From NCBI GenBank assembly GCA_963807155.1, contig CAWEAZ010000031.1, positions 372,001 through 436,000 of the forward strand: 64,000 nt of DNA, written 5' to 3'. The stretch's first letter is position 1; each line of letters starts with the position of its first letter. A program made the translations under genes and the position numbers. Shown here piece after piece: positions 9,770 through 18,344 of this stretch. The notes under the pieces are model-generated. The model ran no database searches and was not told where the DNA came from. It saw only the letters and a list, made by a program, of their open reading frames with translations. This DNA is from JACCZX01 sp963807155. Lineage in GTDB: Bacteria; Pseudomonadota; Gammaproteobacteria; Burkholderiales; Burkholderiaceae_F.

Positions 9770-9960
9770 GACGCTTCATCGATCCACGCCATTTGAATTG
9801 CTTCCAGGATTTTTTCTCCTGAGCGGTTTGGATCATCTGAAAAGTTCTCGAGCTCGCACACCCAGCGGCGCAGATCGGTAAATCGGACCATCCGCGGATC
9901 GACGTCCGGAAATTTTTCAAACAGAGCTATCGCGATCTCTTCACTGTCGATCCATTTCAT
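9766..9960 (-). CDS. iscX: Fe-S cluster assembly protein IscX
   Basis: A 64-residue acidic protein, MKWIDSEEIAIALFEKFPDV with later FTDLRRWV and ILEAIQMAWIDE, which is the IscX (YfhJ) family. IscX binds IscS and iron and modulates cluster assembly. The ATG at 9960 overlaps the fdx stop as ATGA; an upstream in-frame ATG would lie inside fdx. It is the last gene of the isc operon. Confidence 0.93.
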   Translation of the reverse strand: MKWIDSEEIAIALFEKFPDVDPRMVRFTDLRRWVCELENFSDDPNRSGEKILEAIQMAWIDEAS

Positions 9961-10310
9961 GACGATTCTTTCTGTTCGACCTCTTTGGCGTGATTGATGC
10001 TGTACTTCGGAATCTCGATCGTCAGATCTTCGTTCTGCACGATCGCCTGACACGATAAACGCGACACTGCAGTCAGCCCCCAGGCGCGGTCAAGCAGGTC
10101 TTCCTCAATGTCTTCGGCCGGCGGTAGCGAATTAAAGCCCTTTCGAATGATGCAGTGGCACGTAGTACACGCTGCGACCTTACCGCACGCGTGTTCGATG
10201 TCGACGTGATGATCGAGCAGCGCGTCCGCCACTGACACTCCGGATACGGTTTCGAACTCCGCGCCCTGCGGGCAGATTTCGGCGTGCGGTAACACGGTGA
10301 TCTTCGGCAT
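9957..10310 (-). CDS. fdx: ISC-type [2Fe-2S] ferredoxin
   Basis: A 117-residue adrenodoxin-type ferredoxin that supplies electrons for cluster assembly. Cluster ligands are visible in HACGKVAACTTCHC (C-x5-C-x2-C) and in RLSCQAIV. The start MPKITVLPHAEICPQG at 10310 is the family N-terminus; a longer open frame upstream (to 10460) is really the frameshifted 3' end of hscA in another frame. The ATG lies one base after the reconstructed hscA stop. Confidence 0.94.
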   Translation of the reverse strand: MPKITVLPHAEICPQGAEFETVSGVSVADALLDHHVDIEHACGKVAACTTCHCIIRKGFNSLPPAEDIEEDLLDRAWGLTAVSRLSCQAIVQNEDLTIEIPKYSINHAKEVEQKESS

Positions 10311-10311
10311 G

Positions 10312-12199
10312 CTATTCGGCGCTACGCCCGACGCTTGCCAATTCGTCGATGCGCCGACCCGCAAGCGCCGTCCGGATTGATCGATCCATGCGGCGCGCAG
10401 CAAAGTCGTCGGTAGCCCTGGCAAGGGTGTCGATGGAACTCTTGATAGCAGTGTGATCATCGCCGCGACAGCCTATCGCTCAACGCAGAAAGCAGCTCTT
10501 CTATCGTCTTCCGCTCATCCGAATCGAGCAAGTCGCCATCGGATGCCAGTGCGGTCTTCGTCGCATCGATCAAGCGTTGCGCATCGACCTGCTGCTCGCG
10601 CAAAGCGCGTCTGCGCATATCGTCATCGGCTGAACCGAATGATTCCTGCAGCATGCGTGCGATGTCGTCGTCGGCCAATCCGTAAGACGGCTTGACGACG
10701 ATAGACGCCTGTACTCCGCTGCCAATCTCGAGCGCATTGACATCAAGCAAGCCATCGGCATCAACCTGAAACGTGACACGCACTCGCGCTGCGCCCGCGG
10801 GCATCGGCGGTATGCCGCGCAGCTCGAAGCGGGCCAGCGAGCGGCAATCCGACACGAGCTCGCGCTCGCCCTGCACGACGTGAATCGCGATCGCGGTTTG
10901 CCCGTCCTTGAAAGTGGTGAACTCTTGTGCACGCGCTACAGGAATCGTCGAGTTGCGCTCGATGATCTTTTCGACCAGGCCGCCCATCGTTTCCAACCCG
11001 AGGGATAGCGGGATCACATCGAGGAGCAGCCAATCGTCACCTGCCGCCCGGTTGCCGGCTAGCAGATTCGCCTGAATCGCCGCGCCTAGCGCGACGACTT
11101 TGTCGGGGTCGATGTTGGTCAACGGCGTCTGACCGAAGAACTCGCCGACCGCGTGCCGCACGTGGGGCATGCGCGTCGCACCTCCGACCATCACGACGCC
11201 GTCGATTTCGTTGGTCTTAAGCTTGGCATCGCGCAACGTATTGCGGCACGCGGCCAGTGTCTTCTGCACCAGCGGTTGCGTCATTTGCACGAACTCGCGG
11301 CCCGTCAGCATCTGGTCGATGACTTCGCCGGTCGATAGCACAGCGTTCACACGCACCTCGGGCTCAACCGACATGCGCTCTTTCGCCTCGCGCGCCTTGA
11401 CCATCAACAAGCGCGTGTCCCGCGCAGACAGCGGCAGTAGTTTCGAGTGCTCGACGAGCCAGCAGAAAACTCGCTGATCGAAATCGTCGCCGCCCAGCGC
11501 AGAATCACCGCCGGTCGCGAGCACTTCAAACACGCCCTTCGTCAGCCGAAGAATCGAGATGTCGAACGTTCCGCCGCCGAGGTCGTAGACGGCGTACACA
11601 CCCTGAGCGCCGTGGTCGAGCCCGTACGCGACCGCGGCAGCAGTCGGTTCACTCAACAGGCGCAACACGTTAAGTCCTGCCAGCCTCGCCGCGTCTTTTG
11701 TTGCCTGCCGCTGCGCGTCGTCGAAGTACGCGGGGACGGTCACCACGGCGCCGACCAGATCGCCGCCGAGGGCTTGCTCGGCACGATCGCGTAGTTTCTT
11801 CAGAATCTCAGCCGACACTTCGACCGGGCTGCGCACGCCGGCCACGGTTCGGAGCTGCACCATCCCAGGCGCATCGACGAAGTCATACGGCATGTTCTCG
11901 ATGTGTTCAACATCGTGCATGCCGCGGCCCATCAGGCGCTTCACCGAGACGACGGTGTTGCGAGCATCCACGGCTTGCTGCTTTTGCGCCGCGTAGCCAA
12001 CCTCGGTTGCTCCATTCGCTTGAAACTGGACGATCGACGGCAGCAGCGAGCGCCCTTCGGCATCATCGATCACTACGGGAATGCTGTGGCGGACCGTTGC
12101 CACGAGCGAGTTGGTGGTGCCAAGGTCGATGCCCACCGCCAGCCGATGCCGATGCGGGTCGGTCGACTGCCCCGGCTCTGCTATTTGTAGGAGAGCCAT
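10312..12199 (-). CDS. hscA: Hsp70-type Fe-S chaperone HscA (frameshift near the 3' end)
   Basis: Specialised Hsp70 that, with HscB, releases clusters from IscU. The actin-like ATPase domain begins GIDLGTTNSLVAT (about residue 23), followed by the phosphate-2 motif YDLGGGTFD and VVMVGGATRMPHV, then a substrate domain with ERNSTIPV. The open frame stops at 10457 (580 residues), but the next frame continues as DTLARATDDFAARRMDRSIR and TALAGRRIDEL to a TAG at 10312. That is the missing HscA C-terminus, giving about 628 residues against 616-620 for the family. A one-base shift around 10465-10480 is therefore needed. The start overlaps the hscB stop by one base. Confidence 0.93.
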
Positions 12200-12741
12200 C
12201 AGACCGACGCGCGGCTATCGCGCAATGCTTCGAGTGCCGATGCAATCTCGGTACCGAACTTTTCGATGAACATCAGCTGTCGCACCAACGACGCGGCGCG
12301 GGCGGGATCCGACTCGACGTCGAGCGCTTGGCCGATTTCGTCGAGTAGACGGTCGCGTTCAGCGGTCGTCTCGCTCTCGAGTGCCTGCAGCGATACCCCG
12401 TCACGGCCCGCCCGAGCATCGTCGAGCGCCTCGCGCCAGTGCAATTGCTGCATCAGAAATTCTGTCGGCATCGTCGTGTTCGATTCAGCATCGATCGGCA
12501 CGCCAGCTCGCTCACACAGGTACGCCGCACGCTTTAACGGTGACTTCAATGTCCGATACGCCTCATTGGCCTGCGTTGCCCATTGCATTGCGACTCGATT
12601 CTCTGCGGCGGTACCGGCAGCAAAGCGGTCGGGATGAACCTGCCCCTGCACGCTTCGATAGGCGCTATCCAAAGCCACCATATCGAGCGCGAAGCGCGGT
12701 GGCAAGTCAAAAAGCTGGAAGTGATCCGGAGGAAGGAACAT
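12199..12741 (-). CDS. hscB: Fe-S cluster co-chaperone HscB (J-domain protein)
   Basis: A 180-residue J-protein that delivers IscU to HscA and stimulates its ATPase. The N-terminal J-domain starts DHFQLFDLPPRFALD and contains HPDRFA (HPD at about residues 37-39). The C-terminal half, with TEFLMQQLHWRE and LMFIEKFGTEI, is the three-helix IscU-binding domain. Length is normal (about 170-180). It is coupled to hscA by a one-base overlap. Confidence 0.95.
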   Translation of the reverse strand: MFLPPDHFQLFDLPPRFALDMVALDSAYRSVQGQVHPDRFAAGTAAENRVAMQWATQANEAYRTLKSPLKRAAYLCERAGVPIDAESNTTMPTEFLMQQLHWREALDDARAGRDGVSLQALESETTAERDRLLDEIGQALDVESDPARAASLVRQLMFIEKFGTEIASALEALRDSRASV

Positions 12742-12775
12742 GCGCGCCGGAACGCGCCTATTGCGCGTTCAGATT

Positions 12776-13117
12776 TCAAATGTTGAAGGATTCACCGCAA
12801 CCGCAGCGGTTTTTTTCTCTCGGGTTGTTGAACTTGAACCCCTCGTTCAACCCTTCGCGCGCGAAATCGAGCTCGGTACCGTCGATATACGCCAGACTCT
12901 TGGGGTCTACGAATATCTTGACGCCATGGCTCTCGAACTGCCGATCCTCGGGCTGTGCGACGTCGGCATATTCCAATTTGTACGCCATGCCCGAGCACCC
13001 GGTCGTGCGCACTCCTAACCGCAAGCCGATGCCACGACCGCGCTTGGCCAGATAACCCGCGACATGCTGTGCCGCGCGTTCGGTCATCGTTACTCCCTGT
13101 GCTGCTGCTTCGCTCAT
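12776..13117 (-). CDS. iscA: A-type Fe-S carrier IscA
   Basis: A 113-residue A-type carrier that accepts clusters and passes them to apo-proteins. The three cluster cysteines are in TTGCSGMAYKL and the C-terminal CGCGESF. MSEAAAQGVTMTERAAQHVA at 13117 is chosen because its ATG overlaps the iscU stop as ATGA; an ATG ten codons later would give the classical 103-residue form and cannot be excluded. Confidence 0.94.
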   Translation of the reverse strand: MSEAAAQGVTMTERAAQHVAGYLAKRGRGIGLRLGVRTTGCSGMAYKLEYADVAQPEDRQFESHGVKIFVDPKSLAYIDGTELDFAREGLNEGFKFNNPREKNRCGCGESFNI

Positions 13118-13530
13118 GCCGCTTGCTTCTCCACCCGCGCTTGCTCTGCTCCGCCGTGCTTGGCGCGGTAATCGTCGATAGCGGCCTTGATCGCATCTTC
13201 GGCCAGGATCGAGCAGTGAATCTTGACTGGGGGCAATGCCAGCTCTTCGGCGATCTGCGTATTGCGGATCGTGCCGGCCTGATCGAGCGTCTTGCCCTTG
13301 ACCCATTCGGTCACCAGCGATGACGACGCGATTGCCGACCCGCAGCCGTAAGTCTTGAACCGCGCGTCTTCAATCACGCCCTGCTCGTTGACGCGGATCT
13401 GCAGCTTCATCACGTCGCCGCATGCCGGCGCACCGACCATTCCGGTGCCGACATGATCGTCACTCTTGTCGAATGATCCGACGTTGCGCGGATTCTCGTA
13501 ATGATCGATAACTTTCGTGCTGTATGCCAT
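13114..13530 (-). CDS. iscU: Fe-S cluster scaffold IscU
   Basis: A 138-residue scaffold on which clusters are built. The ligands are Cys in GAPACGDVMKL, Cys in TYGCGSAIASSS and Cys in HCSILAEDAI, together with the HscA-recognition motif LPPVK. MAYSTKVIDHYENPRN at 13530 is the family N-terminus and lies 24 bases after iscS; an upstream ATG adding eight residues is unlikely. Confidence 0.97.
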   Translation of the reverse strand: MAYSTKVIDHYENPRNVGSFDKSDDHVGTGMVGAPACGDVMKLQIRVNEQGVIEDARFKTYGCGSAIASSSLVTEWVKGKTLDQAGTIRNTQIAEELALPPVKIHCSILAEDAIKAAIDDYRAKHGGAEQARVEKQAA

Positions 13531-13554
13531 TGTTGCCTCTGCCTCAGTTTGCAA

Positions 13555-14763
13555 TCAGTGTGCTGCCCACTGCACCGTACTCAAATCGATTCCATCCTTA
13601 TACATCTCCCACAGCGGAGACATCTCGCGCAGCCGCGCCACCTGCCGCGTCACCAGATCGATCGTAAAGTCGATCTCTTCCGGCGTCGTAAACCGCCCGA
13701 CCGTAAAGCGAATCGAGCTATGCGCGAGTTCGTCGCTGCGACCCAGCGCGCGCAATACATAAGATGGTTCCAGACTGGCCGAAGTACAAGCCGAACCCGA
13801 AGAAACGGCGACGTCTTTCATCGCCATGATCATGCTTTCGCCTTCGACGAAATTGAAGCTGGCGTTCAGGTTGTGCGGCACGCGCCGCTCCCAATCGCCG
13901 TTCAGGAACACTTGCTCGGTTTGCGAAATGCCCGCCCACAGACGATCGCGCAACATGCGAATACGTTCGTTATCGGTCGCCATTTCTTCACGCGCCAGGC
14001 GAAACGCCTCGCCCATGCCGACAATCTGATGCGTCGGCAACGTGCCCGACCGCAGTCCCCGCTCATGCCCGCCACCGTGCATTTGCGCTTCGAGCCGTAC
14101 GCGCGGCTTGCGTCTGACAAACAGCGCGCCCACACCCTTTGGACCGTACGTCTTGTGCGCCGAAAACGACATCAGATCAACTTTCAGCTGCGCGAGATCG
14201 ACAACGATCTTGCCGGTCGCCTGCGCGGCGTCGACGTGGAACACGATGCCGCGCGAACGGGTCAGCTCGGCGATCGCTGCGATGTCTTGAATGACTCCAA
14301 TTTCGTTATTGACGTACATCACCGATACCAAAATCGTATCGGGCCTCAATGCCGCCTCGAGTTTCGCGAAATCGACCAGGCCGTTTTCCTCGACGTCCAG
14401 GTACGTCACCTCGAAGCCGTCGCGCTCCAGCTCGCGCATCGTGTCCAGCGTCGCTTTGTGTTCGGTTTTGACCGTAACTAAGTGCTTGCCTTTGTCTTTG
14501 TAGAAGCGCGCCGCACCCTTCAGCGCCAGATTGATCGACTCGGTTGCACCCGATGTCCAAATCAGCTCTCGCGGATCGCAATTGACCAGCGCCGCTACCT
14601 GCTCGCGTGCCTGATCGACCGCCTTCTCCGCTGTCCAACCGAATGAATGGCTACGTGATGCGGGATTGCCGAAGTTCTCGCGCAACCACGGAATCATCGC
14701 GTCGACGACGCGTGGGTCGACTGGCGTCGTCGCTGAGTAATCGAGGTAGATCGGAAGCTGCAT
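13555..14763 (-). CDS. iscS: Cysteine desulfurase IscS
   Basis: PLP enzyme that removes sulfur from cysteine as a persulfide for clusters and tRNA thiolation. The 402-residue protein starts MQLPIYLDYSATTPVDPRV. It has the PLP lysine in SFSAHKTYGPKG and the catalytic cysteine loop SSGSACTSASLEPSYVLRAL, both in group I positions. It starts three bases after iscR and precedes iscU. Confidence 0.97.
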   Translation of the reverse strand: MQLPIYLDYSATTPVDPRVVDAMIPWLRENFGNPASRSHSFGWTAEKAVDQAREQVAALVNCDPRELIWTSGATESINLALKGAARFYKDKGKHLVTVKTEHKATLDTMRELERDGFEVTYLDVEENGLVDFAKLEAALRPDTILVSVMYVNNEIGVIQDIAAIAELTRSRGIVFHVDAAQATGKIVVDLAQLKVDLMSFSAHKTYGPKGVGALFVRRKPRVRLEAQMHGGGHERGLRSGTLPTHQIVGMGEAFRLAREEMATDNERIRMLRDRLWAGISQTEQVFLNGDWERRVPHNLNASFNFVEGESMIMAMKDVAVSSGSACTSASLEPSYVLRALGRSDELAHSSIRFTVGRFTTPEEIDFTIDLVTRQVARLREMSPLWEMYKDGIDLSTVQWAAH

Positions 14764-14766
14764 TCG

Positions 14767-15273
14767 TTACCCTTGGGCCTGTTCGTTGACGACCATCGGC
14801 TTCTTCGCGCGAGGCTGCAGACGGCTGTCATGCAGCACCGCGACCGATGTCCTGCTGGCGTTCGCTTTCTGATTCTGCTGCTCCACCAGATCGGCCAACG
14901 TGACCGAATCCAGATAGTCGAGCATCCGCACGTTCAAATTCGCCCATAAATCGTGCGTCATGCAACGCTGGTCATCGTGGCAATTTTCCTTGCCGCCGCA
15001 TTGCGTGGCATCCAGCGGCTCGTCGACCGCAAAAATGATGTCCGACACGGTCGTTTGATTCATCGGTCGCTCCAACTGGTAGCCGCCGCCCGGACCTCGC
15101 GTGCTAGTGACCAGCCGCCGCCGGCGCAATTTGCCGAACAGCTGCTCCAGGTATGAAAGCGAGATCCGCTGGCGCTCGCTAATGCCCGCCAGGGTGACCG
15201 GTCCTTCATGTTGCCGCAGTGCGACATCGATCATCGCGGTGACTGCAAAACGGCCTTTTGTAGTAAGTCTCAT
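14767..15273 (-). CDS. iscR: Fe-S-responsive Rrf2-family regulator IscR
   Basis: Rrf2 winged-helix regulator that senses cluster supply through its own [2Fe-2S] centre. MRLTTKGRFAVTAMIDVALR is the classical N-terminus, so the ATG at 15273 is used rather than one 17 codons upstream. Cluster ligands are the cysteines in CGGKENCHDDQRC (C-x5-C-x6-C spacing). At 168 residues it is normal. As first gene of the isc operon it probably represses it through the palindrome at 15326-15350. Confidence 0.96.
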   Translation of the reverse strand: MRLTTKGRFAVTAMIDVALRQHEGPVTLAGISERQRISLSYLEQLFGKLRRRRLVTSTRGPGGGYQLERPMNQTTVSDIIFAVDEPLDATQCGGKENCHDDQRCMTHDLWANLNVRMLDYLDSVTLADLVEQQNQKANASRTSVAVLHDSRLQPRAKKPMVVNEQAQG

Positions 15274-15325
15274 ATCGCTTCGGTTTAGCTGAACCGTGCA
15301 AATTCGACCTGCACGGGCTCGCAAA

Positions 15326-15350
15326 ATTCCCGATCAAATTGGTCAGGAAT
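15326..15350 (-). promoter_or_regulatory. Probable type 1 IscR binding site
   Basis: A 25-bp imperfect palindrome about 53-77 bp upstream of the iscR ATG. Reading the minus strand it is ATTCCTGACC-AATTT-GATCGGGAAT. It matches the layout of the known type 1 IscR site: an AT-flanked GAC half-site, an A/T centre and a mirrored GTC-like half. The position fits feedback repression of iscRSUA-hscBA-fdx-iscX. Confidence 0.7.
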
Positions 15351-15418
15351 TGTACGGCCCCCGTCGTGGATGGTCAATGGGCCCACCGGGCCCACCAAGG
15401 ACCCTCCCCCTGAGCAAA

Positions 15419-16630
15419 TCAGTGGCGCTTCAACGCCTGTGCCAGATCGCGCTTTAAATCCGCAACAGATTCGAGGCCAACCGCGATGCGAATCAGGGCC
15501 TCGGTGATCCCGGCGCGCTCGCGATCGGTGGACGTAATCCGGCCGTGTGTCGTCGTCGCCGGATGTGTAATCGTCGACCGGGTATCGCCTAGATTCGCGG
15601 TGATTGACATCGTGCGTACAGAATCGATCACGCGCCACGCTCGGTCACGTTGTAGCTGCGCGTCCGAACTCTCGGCCTTGACCTCGAACGCGACGACGGC
15701 ACCCGCTTGCGATTGTTGTTGGCGAGCCAGCGCCGCTTGAGGGTGCGATTGCAATCCTGGAAAGTACACACGCGCGACCTCGGGCCGACCCTCGAGCCAT
15801 TCGGCCAGCTCCTGCGCGGATGTGCTTTGCGCACGCATACGTATCGCAAGCGTTTCAAGCCCTTTGAGCAGCACCCAGGCGTTGAACGGCGAGAGGCTCG
15901 GCCCGCTACTGCGAAGTACCGGCAACAACTGATCACGAATGAACGCCCTGGATCCGAGGACGGCGCCACCCAGCACCCGGCCCTGTCCGTCCAGATACTT
16001 GGTTGCCGAATGAATCACCACATCGACGCCGAACTCGAACGGGCGTTGCAACGCCGGCGTGCAAAAGCAGTTATCAACGACCGAAAGTGCGCCGATCGCC
16101 CGTCCAAAATGACCAAACTGCGTCAGATCGACGAGCTCCATTAGCGGGTTCGACGGCGTTTCGCAGTAGAGCAGCCGTGTGTTTGCAGTGGCGGCCGCAC
16201 GCCACGCTTGCATGTCGGTGGCGTCGACGTACGTCACTGCGATACCGAACCGCGACAGCACGTTGGAAAACAGCTGAATCGTCGCGCCGAAAACGTTGGC
16301 GGCGCAGATCACGTGATCGCCGGCGCGCAACGTCGCAAGGCAGGTCGCCATGATCGCCGCCATACCGGAGGCGGTCGCCAGGCAATCCTCCGCGCCTTCG
16401 AGCGACGCCAGGCGCTGCTCGAACATCGTCACCGTTGGATTGGTAAAGCGCGAGTAGACGTTGCCGGATTCGGCACCCGAAAAACGCGCGGCCGCTTGGG
16501 CGGCGTTGTCGAACACGAAGCTCGACGTCAGAAACAGCGCTTCGCTGTGTTCGTTGAACTGCGACCGCTCGGTGCCGGCGCGTACGGCACGCGTTTCGAA
16601 GTCACCTGCCTCGTCAATTTTCTTAGACAT
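15419..16630 (-). CDS. metZ: O-succinylhomoserine sulfhydrylase MetZ
   Basis: PLP-dependent enzyme of the Cys/Met metabolism family that makes homocysteine from an activated homoserine and sulfide. The 403-residue protein has ALFLTSSFVFDNAAQAA near the N-terminus, VYSRFTNPTV, ASGMAAI, and the PLP lysine in IHSATKYLDGQGR, with the GRVLGGAV that follows it typical of MetZ. It lies just downstream of purF, the common beta-proteobacterial position. A T-run directly precedes the ATG; only a GAGG at -10 to -14 could act as ribosome binding site, and it lies in the 3' arm of the leader terminator. Confidence 0.9.
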   Translation of the reverse strand: MSKKIDEAGDFETRAVRAGTERSQFNEHSEALFLTSSFVFDNAAQAAARFSGAESGNVYSRFTNPTVTMFEQRLASLEGAEDCLATASGMAAIMATCLATLRAGDHVICAANVFGATIQLFSNVLSRFGIAVTYVDATDMQAWRAAATANTRLLYCETPSNPLMELVDLTQFGHFGRAIGALSVVDNCFCTPALQRPFEFGVDVVIHSATKYLDGQGRVLGGAVLGSRAFIRDQLLPVLRSSGPSLSPFNAWVLLKGLETLAIRMRAQSTSAQELAEWLEGRPEVARVYFPGLQSHPQAALARQQQSQAGAVVAFEVKAESSDAQLQRDRAWRVIDSVRTMSITANLGDTRSTITHPATTTHGRITSTDRERAGITEALIRIAVGLESVADLKRDLAQALKRH

Positions 16631-16672
16631 AAAAAACCCGCCTCACTGGTTGTCGAATCAGCTCGGCGGGCT
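16631..16672 (-). terminator. Intrinsic terminator in the metZ leader
   Basis: On the minus strand, CCCGCC (16665-16670) pairs with GGCGGG (16637-16642) around a 22-base loop, followed by six T (16631-16636) immediately before the metZ ATG. The flanking G and A can extend the stem against the first T residues. The 5' arm plus loop is also complementary to the upstream aptamer (16717-16732), giving a terminator/antiterminator switch. Confidence 0.8.
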
Positions 16673-16686
16673 CATTGAAGCTTGGG

Positions 16687-16746
16687 CCTCCATCGCTTTA
16701 GCCGTATTTATTAAGCGCCCGCAAGCTGATTCAAATCGGCGCGTCA
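16687..16746 (-). ncRNA. SAM-II riboswitch (metZ leader)
   Basis: The minus-strand RNA shows, in order, a P1 5' strand GCGCC, then GAUUUGA, a loop ending CUUGC, the P1 3' strand GGCGC, then AAUAAAU and GGCUAAAG, and a purine-rich GAUGGAGG end. These elements and spacings match the compact SAM-II (SAM-alpha) aptamer, including the conserved GAUUU, UUGC, AUAAA and GCUAAA blocks. A 5-bp pseudoknot can form between AUC-GC of the loop and GCGAU near the 3' end. A TATTAT -10-like box (16751-16756) would start the RNA at the aptamer. The downstream gene is metZ, a known SAM-II target. Confidence 0.85.
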
Positions 16747-16762
16747 GCGAATAATACCTACA

Positions 16763-18280
16763 TCAGTCGGCTTGGGCTAGGTTTAGATTCAGTTGCGAGT
16801 ACGGATCGCTCTCCGCGATGGCGGCGAGCTCCCGTGCGGCCTCCAGCCGGTCCAGATAGTCCGGCGTCACATCACCCGTGACATAGACGCCATCGAAGCA
16901 GCTCGCCTCGAAATTGGTCAGATGCGGGCCGAGTTCGGACACCGAGCGCTTCATTGCGTCGATGTCCTGATACACCAGACCGTCGGCCTCTATCAAACGC
17001 TGGATTTCTTCGTCGGAACGCCCGTGCGCAATCAGCTCGCTGCGCGTCGGCATGTCGATGCCATAGACGTTCGGATATCGCACCGGCGGCGCCGCTGACG
17101 CGAAAATCACCTTGTTGGCACCTGCTTCGCGCGCCATGTTGACGATCTCGCGCGAAGTCGTCCCGCGCACGATCGAGTCGTCGACCAGCAAAACGTTTTT
17201 GCCTTTGAATTCGGTAGGCAGCGCGCTCAACTTCTGTCGAACGCTTCTCTTTCGCACTGCCTGACCCGGCATGATGAACGTGCGCCCCACGTAACGATTC
17301 TTGAAAAAGCCTTCACGAAACTCCAAACCAAGCCTCGCCGAGAGCTGCATCGCCGCCGGCCGCGACGTGTCGGGAATCGGCATCACGACGTCGATATCGC
17401 CGGTGCGAACTTGCTTGCGAATTTTCTCCGCTAGGTACTCGCCCATTTTTAGACGCGAGCTGTACACGCTAACGCCGTTCATCACCGAGTCCGGTCGCGC
17501 GAAGTAAACATATTCGAAGATGCATGGATTCAGCGTCGGAGCTTCCGCGCACTGCTGCGAATAAAAGTTGCCGTCGATATCGATGAAGATCGCCTCGCCT
17601 GGCGCAACGTCGCGCACGAACTTGAACCCCAGCCCTTCGAGCGCGACCGATTCACTAGCGACCAGATACTCGGTACCGGCGTCGGTTTCGTTGACGCCGT
17701 AGACCAGTGGGCGGATTCCGTACGGGTCGCGAAACGCGACGATGCCGTGATCGGCGATATGCGCAACGCACGCGTATGCGCCGCGCACGCGTCGGTGCAG
17801 CGCCGCGACCGACCGAAAAATCGTCGCCGGATCGAGCGTATAGCTGGACGTTCCCTCCTGCAGCTCGTGCGCCAGCACGTTCAACAGGATTTCCGAGTCC
17901 GAATTGGTGTTGATGTGGCGACGATCGATGCGGAACATTTCGCTTTTCAGCTGTTCCGCATTGGTCAGATTGCCGTTGTGCCCCAGCGTTATTCCAAACG
18001 GTGCATTGACGTAAAACGGCTGCGCCTCTTCGACGCTGAACGCCGAGCCCGCCGTGGGATAACGCACATGAGCAATGCCGACGTTGCCGGTCAGGTTGCG
18101 CATGTTTCGCGTGCGGAAGATTTCCCGCACCATTCCACTGCCCTTCCACATCGAAAACGTGCTGCCCGAGCCGGTTGCAATACCTGCCGCATCCTGGCCG
18201 CGATGCTGCAACAGCTGCAGGGAGTCGTACAGCAACTGGTTGACCGGGCCGGTGGCCACTACACCGACTATGCCGCACAT
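16763..18280 (-). CDS. purF: Amidophosphoribosyltransferase PurF
   Basis: First committed step of purine synthesis: PRPP plus glutamine to phosphoribosylamine. The 505-residue protein starts MCGIVGVV, so Cys2 is the Ntn glutaminase nucleophile after Met removal. The glutaminase domain has RGQDAAGI and GHNGNLTN. The PRTase domain has the PRPP loop NVLLVDDSIVRGTT and the FKNRYVGRTFI segment. The dedD homologue is upstream with no cvpA between them. Confidence 0.97.
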   Translation of the reverse strand: MCGIVGVVATGPVNQLLYDSLQLLQHRGQDAAGIATGSGSTFSMWKGSGMVREIFRTRNMRNLTGNVGIAHVRYPTAGSAFSVEEAQPFYVNAPFGITLGHNGNLTNAEQLKSEMFRIDRRHINTNSDSEILLNVLAHELQEGTSSYTLDPATIFRSVAALHRRVRGAYACVAHIADHGIVAFRDPYGIRPLVYGVNETDAGTEYLVASESVALEGLGFKFVRDVAPGEAIFIDIDGNFYSQQCAEAPTLNPCIFEYVYFARPDSVMNGVSVYSSRLKMGEYLAEKIRKQVRTGDIDVVMPIPDTSRPAAMQLSARLGLEFREGFFKNRYVGRTFIMPGQAVRKRSVRQKLSALPTEFKGKNVLLVDDSIVRGTTSREIVNMAREAGANKVIFASAAPPVRYPNVYGIDMPTRSELIAHGRSDEEIQRLIEADGLVYQDIDAMKRSVSELGPHLTNFEASCFDGVYVTGDVTPDYLDRLEAARELAAIAESDPYSQLNLNLAQAD

Positions 18281-18344
18281 CGAGTGTCTCCTCGCGCTGT
18301 CGCGATGCGCATCGTACGCAGGGTTGGCATCGATGCAATAGGCT

